DNA from: B21-G16 sp003644825 [NCBI: Candidatus Zhuqueibacterota bacterium]
GTDB lineage: Bacteria > SM23-31 > B21-G16
DNA: 9,173 bases
Direction: 5' to 3'
Assembly: GCA_003644825.1 (NCBI GenBank)
Contig: QNDJ01000040.1
Location: 1 to 9,173, forward strand
How positions within the stretch are numbered: position 1 is the first letter of the stretch; every line of letters starts with the position of its first letter. Below, in pieces: positions 7,001 through 9,173 of the stretch. The translations under genes were made by a program, and so were the position numbers. Under the pieces are notes generated by a model. That model worked only from the letters and a program-made list of their open reading frames with translations. It searched no databases and was not told where the DNA came from.

Positions 7001-9108
7001 ATTCTGATAGTAATAAAGGTATAATTTTTGCCGGAATAGATTTAAATGCTTACCCTGAAAAAGATACAGTAAGATTGGGCGAAAAAACCAATATTAATGT
7101 TATTTTAAAGGAAACAACAAGTAAAGTTGCCATTTCTAATGCTGTTATAAAATTTGGTGCTACCAGAGGAACAATAAGGAATATGGAGATTACAGATAAC
7201 ACAGGAAGGTTAGCACAGCCTGTAGAATTTGAAGCTGGTAATGTTCCTGGGACTGCAGAGATTAATGTTAGTTATGGTTCTACTATTGAAAAAAAAATTA
7301 ATGTAGAAATTATAAAAGTTGAGCCTTATGATGTTGAGTTTATTGATGAGGTTTCGTCTATTCTTGCGGATGGGGTAAGTAAGGATACACTTACGGTCAG
7401 GGTGAAGGACAGGACGGGTAATTTGCTTTCTGGTGAGGTTGTTAGTTTCAGTATACAGGATGGTGCAGTGGAGTCTTCACAGGTATTAACGGATGAGAAT
7501 GGTGAGGCATCAGTTATTATTACGAGTAAGGCGAGTTCGGAGGATATTACAACGGTATTGGTTGGAACGGCTAGTGGTGTATCTGATACGTTGAGTGTTG
7601 AGTTCAGGGGTATAACCTTTACACTTGAGGCTGATCCTGATTCTATTTCTGCTAATGGGGAGTCAACTTCTCAGATAAAGGCGAGTCTTTATGAGACTAC
7701 AAGCAGGGGGTTAATTAATCAGGGTACTGTTTATTTTAAATCTGATAAGGGAGTGTTGCTGTCAAGTTCGGGTGAAGTTTCTTCTGGTGAAGCGATAACT
7801 ACTTTAAGGAGCAGTAATGAAGTAGGTATAGCTACGATTACAGGTATATATGGTGATACGTTGTTAGCATCGGTAGAGGTTAAGTTTATGGAGATTGAGC
7901 CTTATGATGTTGAGTTTATAGATGAGGGTTCATCTATTCTTGCGGATGGGGTGAGTAAGGATACACTTACGGTCAGGGTGAAGGACAGGACTGGTAATTT
8001 GCTTTCTGGTGAGGTTGTTAGTTTTAGTATACAGGATGGTTCAGTGGAGTCTTCACAGGTATTAACGGATGAGAATGGTGAGGCATCAGTTATTATTACG
8101 AGTAAGGCGAGTTTGGAGGATATTACAACGATGCTGGTTGCAACGGCTGGTGGTATATCTGATACGTTGAGTGTTGAGTTCAGGGGTATAACCTTTACAC
8201 TTGAGGCTAATCCTTCATCAATTGTTGCAAATGAAAGATCAACTTCTCAAATAACAGCAAAGTTATATGAAACGACAAATCATAGGTTAATAAATCAGGG
8301 AACTGTATATTTTAATACTGATAAAGGTGTGTTACTGAACAGTTCGTCTGATGTTATAAATGGAGAAGCTTCTGCTGTGTTGAAAAGCAGTAAAGAAACA
8401 GGAACAGCTACAGTTTCTGCCCTCTATGGAGACACATTAAGTAATAAAACAATGGTTGAGTTCACACCATCAACACCCGGGTTCATCACTTTAAGTTCTG
8501 ATACAAGTTCTATTATTGTAAAGGGAGCAGGTGGTAATGAATATGCCCATATTTCCGCTTTTGTAGCAGATGTTAATGGAGATACAATAGTAAATGGAAC
8601 TGATGTGTTTTTTACAACAAATCTTGGTGTCTTTTCAAATGGTTTGAATTATCAGAATAAAGAAACTGTCGATGGTGTTGCTACTGTTGTATTAAAAAGC
8701 GATACAGTTTCAGGAAATGTAAAGATTGTTGCAGTAAGTGGTAGCGTAACCCAGGAAAAATATCTTCTTACGATTCTTCCTGGAGAAGTAGATACTATTG
8801 AGATAAGTAATGACTCACTGGCAACAAACATAGGAGGTGGTATTTATACAATTCAGGTTTCAGCAATTGTTAAGGATATGTATGGAAATCCTGTAATAGA
8901 TGGAACAGTTGTTAATTTTTCGCTTGATTCTACTGCAACTGGTGAAGGGCCTTATGGAGTAATTACGACGCAGACAGTTACTTCAGGTGGTATTGCTAAT
9001 GCGACTTTAAGTTATGGAGCACAGTATGCTGGTAAAGGAACGAGTATTATTGCTTCGGTTAATAATAAAGCAACAAAGAGAGAGATTATTTTACCTTATG
9101 CCCAATAA
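4060..9108 (+). CDS. Giant exported protein of about 16 bacterial Ig-like domains, probable lipoprotein
   Basis: The 1,682-residue product starts at ATG 4060 (TGATG overlap with pilT). Residues 10-26 form a very hydrophobic Phe/Ile/Leu-rich helix ending in YYLSC, so Cys28 is a likely but non-canonical lipidation site (Tyr, not Leu, at -3). From about residue 44 to the end it is built of units of 92-117 residues, apart from unit 2 (146 with its insert). The recurring pattern is ADG-x-S/T-x-x-I...D-x-x-GNPV...V-x-F...G...TD-x-x-GxA...GxATV, as in Big/invasin-type Ig-like domains. Approximate unit starts are residues 44, 144, 290, 387, 479, 571, 667, 774, 876, 993, 1088, 1185, 1280, 1377, 1473 and 1576. 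Unit 2 carries a Lys/Asn-rich insertion at about 239-270. Units 11-12 are tandemly duplicated as 13-14. I see no enzymatic, lectin, beta-barrel, sortase or secretion-sorting domain at the C-terminus (ends EIILPYAQ). Such proteins act as surface stalks or adhesins; a link to the pilus is inferred only from the operon. Confidence 0.85.
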   Translation: MKYFYGNNRLVFIFLFVFLFIVFYYLSCQKKGLVDPSQSIRENIVIISKIVSDKSELKIGGEIAHISAYIINGNREPAQNCLVFFECKQGEITPSDSTDIKGIATAEYFSGATPGYDTISVKIKSINGKIISDSIFVQLLYTSVLELSSEEAVILADGESTTKIDILLRDGAGNPVPDQTILLSSDYGSIDNQVTTDFRGKAEATYTAPSSNENITDNIYAILSEGAGKISTGGKVGQKSNIILFKDINNFKNNLKKFKSDVRKNKNHFSFLGKYAGEKADTISINLKGVNLSLKAIPDSIEADGKSVSSIVATLKTADDSLLTGKEVKFFASSGTLLSLSSITDENGEARTELQSTDQPGKSKVTAEFGKGITDEIIVNFTEMSGVQIKLNANPNSIRADGIETSTIRAVLKNSKNNPITGVQINFTTTIGNIAATGVTDDMGIAEVELISERRNGIAEVVATYRNVSDTTKVIFEGIDLSVRVSPKNVIADNITTSAVIVTVKDAANVPIENERVVITTDLGELKYGSGYTDAKGEFIDSIKSDVPGEAEIRVQSAGALSSTTVSFTGHQFTLESTSLVFTAGIESTTVVATIKDTIGMPLENVPISFSTSLGYFVSSDSITNYEGKAYAVLASSGAGVATVTGVAKIDGNVITKSIQISITSAPPHNLLFQAERSVVKINGGTTLLTATVTDVGGNPVSNTTVSFTIEKGPRGGEFLDPAIEVTDDHGVATTTFTSGNIGSSRINDVEVLARVQGTNINPAKVYLTIAGAPKSITVGFSTPPTDNGDGTYSLPVVAIVSDINGNPVIDGTLVFFTQSPVIGNIKSPIETADGKATTQLVYPANKASSFIEIIGTSKGISDTVSLNLPGMSGVVGSVKLQLPAGASKKILGNGEDKTTIGALVKDTGDNPVGDVIVNFKIINNTGTIESSAISGTQLTAEGTTNPNWGFAFVTVTSEACTTDKFPIIVATVSGFSDTFYSDSNKGIIFAGIDLNAYPEKDTVRLGEKTNINVILKETTSKVAISNAVIKFGATRGTIRNMEITDNTGRLAQPVEFEAGNVPGTAEINVSYGSTIEKKINVEIIKVEPYDVEFIDEVSSILADGVSKDTLTVRVKDRTGNLLSGEVVSFSIQDGAVESSQVLTDENGEASVIITSKASSEDITTVLVGTASGVSDTLSVEFRGITFTLEADPDSISANGESTSQIKASLYETTSRGLINQGTVYFKSDKGVLLSSSGEVSSGEAITTLRSSNEVGIATITGIYGDTLLASVEVKFMEIEPYDVEFIDEGSSILADGVSKDTLTVRVKDRTGNLLSGEVVSFSIQDGSVESSQVLTDENGEASVIITSKASLEDITTMLVATAGGISDTLSVEFRGITFTLEANPSSIVANERSTSQITAKLYETTNHRLINQGTVYFNTDKGVLLNSSSDVINGEASAVLKSSKETGTATVSALYGDTLSNKTMVEFTPSTPGFITLSSDTSSIIVKGAGGNEYAHISAFVADVNGDTIVNGTDVFFTTNLGVFSNGLNYQNKETVDGVATVVLKSDTVSGNVKIVAVSGSVTQEKYLLTILPGEVDTIEISNDSLATNIGGGIYTIQVSAIVKDMYGNPVIDGTVVNFSLDSTATGEGPYGVITTQTVTSGGIANATLSYGAQYAGKGTSIIASVNNKATKREIILPYAQ
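4774..4869 (+). other. Lys/Asn-rich insertion within Ig-like unit 2
   Basis: Residues 239-270 of the Ig-repeat protein are dominated by Lys, Asn, Phe and Ile, with no Ig pattern. They sit between the penultimate strand of unit 2 and the closing strand DTISINLKG. The unit is therefore about 45-50 residues longer than its neighbours. The reading frame is unbroken on both sides. Confidence 0.6.
7321..7896 (+). repeat. Tandem duplication, copy 1 (Ig-like units 11-12)
   Basis: This 576-bp unit begins at the codons for EPYDVEFIDE and encodes 192 residues, two Ig-like domains of 97 and 95 residues. It aligns to the next 576 bp without any indel. By hand count there are 14 mismatches in the first 300 bases, then much greater divergence. 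Confidence 0.92.
7897..8472 (+). repeat. Tandem duplication, copy 2 (Ig-like units 13-14)
   Basis: This is the direct repeat of 7321-7896 at an exact offset of 576. Unit 13 differs from unit 11 at 7 of 97 residues. Unit 14 matches unit 12 at 58 of 95 residues by hand count. The strong DNA identity ends at about 8209, a few codons into unit 14. Confidence 0.92.
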
Positions 9109-9173
9109 AAATTTGTTATTCTAACTTTTATGTTGAACAGTATTTTAATAACTGATTATAAATAAGTATTTAA

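Noticed and set aside
9138-9154. Possible terminator hairpin CAGTATT-TT-AATAACTG after the last gene
   Set aside because: The stem is AT-rich with a bulge and is not followed by a T-run, so it is too weak to call an intrinsic terminator. The window ends shortly after.

Overview
The window is an AT-rich, gene-dense, single-direction stretch of bacterial DNA holding five plus-strand genes with almost no intergenic space. The content (an outer-membrane secretin, inner-membrane alignment proteins, a pilus retraction ATPase and a putative lipoprotein) points to a diderm, Gram-negative-type bacterium using ordinary stop codons. The lineage cannot be named from the sequence. The strong AT bias, the divergent PilO/PilP-like proteins and the Gly-rich secretin fit a deep-branching or uncultured group better than a proteobacterium, but that is an inference.

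Layout: (1) 1-438, 3' part of a PilO-like gene; (2) 435-920, a PilP-like protein that overlaps it by ATGA; (3) 960-2930, a PilQ/GspD-family secretin with one AMIN domain and three Gly/Ala-rich insertions; (4) 2945-4060, a PilT-type retraction ATPase with all its motifs intact; (5) 4060-9108, a 1,682-residue exported, probably lipid-anchored protein made of about 16 bacterial Ig-like (Big/invasin-type) domains, whose ATG shares one base with the pilT stop codon. The last 65 bases are non-coding and show no convincing terminator.

The first four genes form a type IV pilus (T4P) cluster. The PilO-like and PilP-like proteins would form the periplasmic alignment complex that links the inner-membrane motor platform to the PilQ secretin, and PilT would depolymerise the pilus. 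pilM, pilN, pilB, pilC and pilin genes are not in the window; pilM and pilN may lie just upstream. The giant Ig-repeat protein appears co-transcribed and translationally coupled with pilT, so a surface or adhesive role linked to the pilus is an attractive but unproven idea.

The most unusual signals are in that last gene and in the secretin. The Ig-repeat gene contains an indel-free 576-bp tandem duplication of a two-domain unit. Its first half is about 95% identical between copies and then diverges abruptly. Codon choice in the near-identical domains (18 of 18 Glu codons are GAG) contrasts with the GAA-dominated flanks, which suggests mosaic origin or gene conversion. The secretin carries low-complexity Gly/Ala inserts at three separate places, one of them in the segment expected to form the gate.
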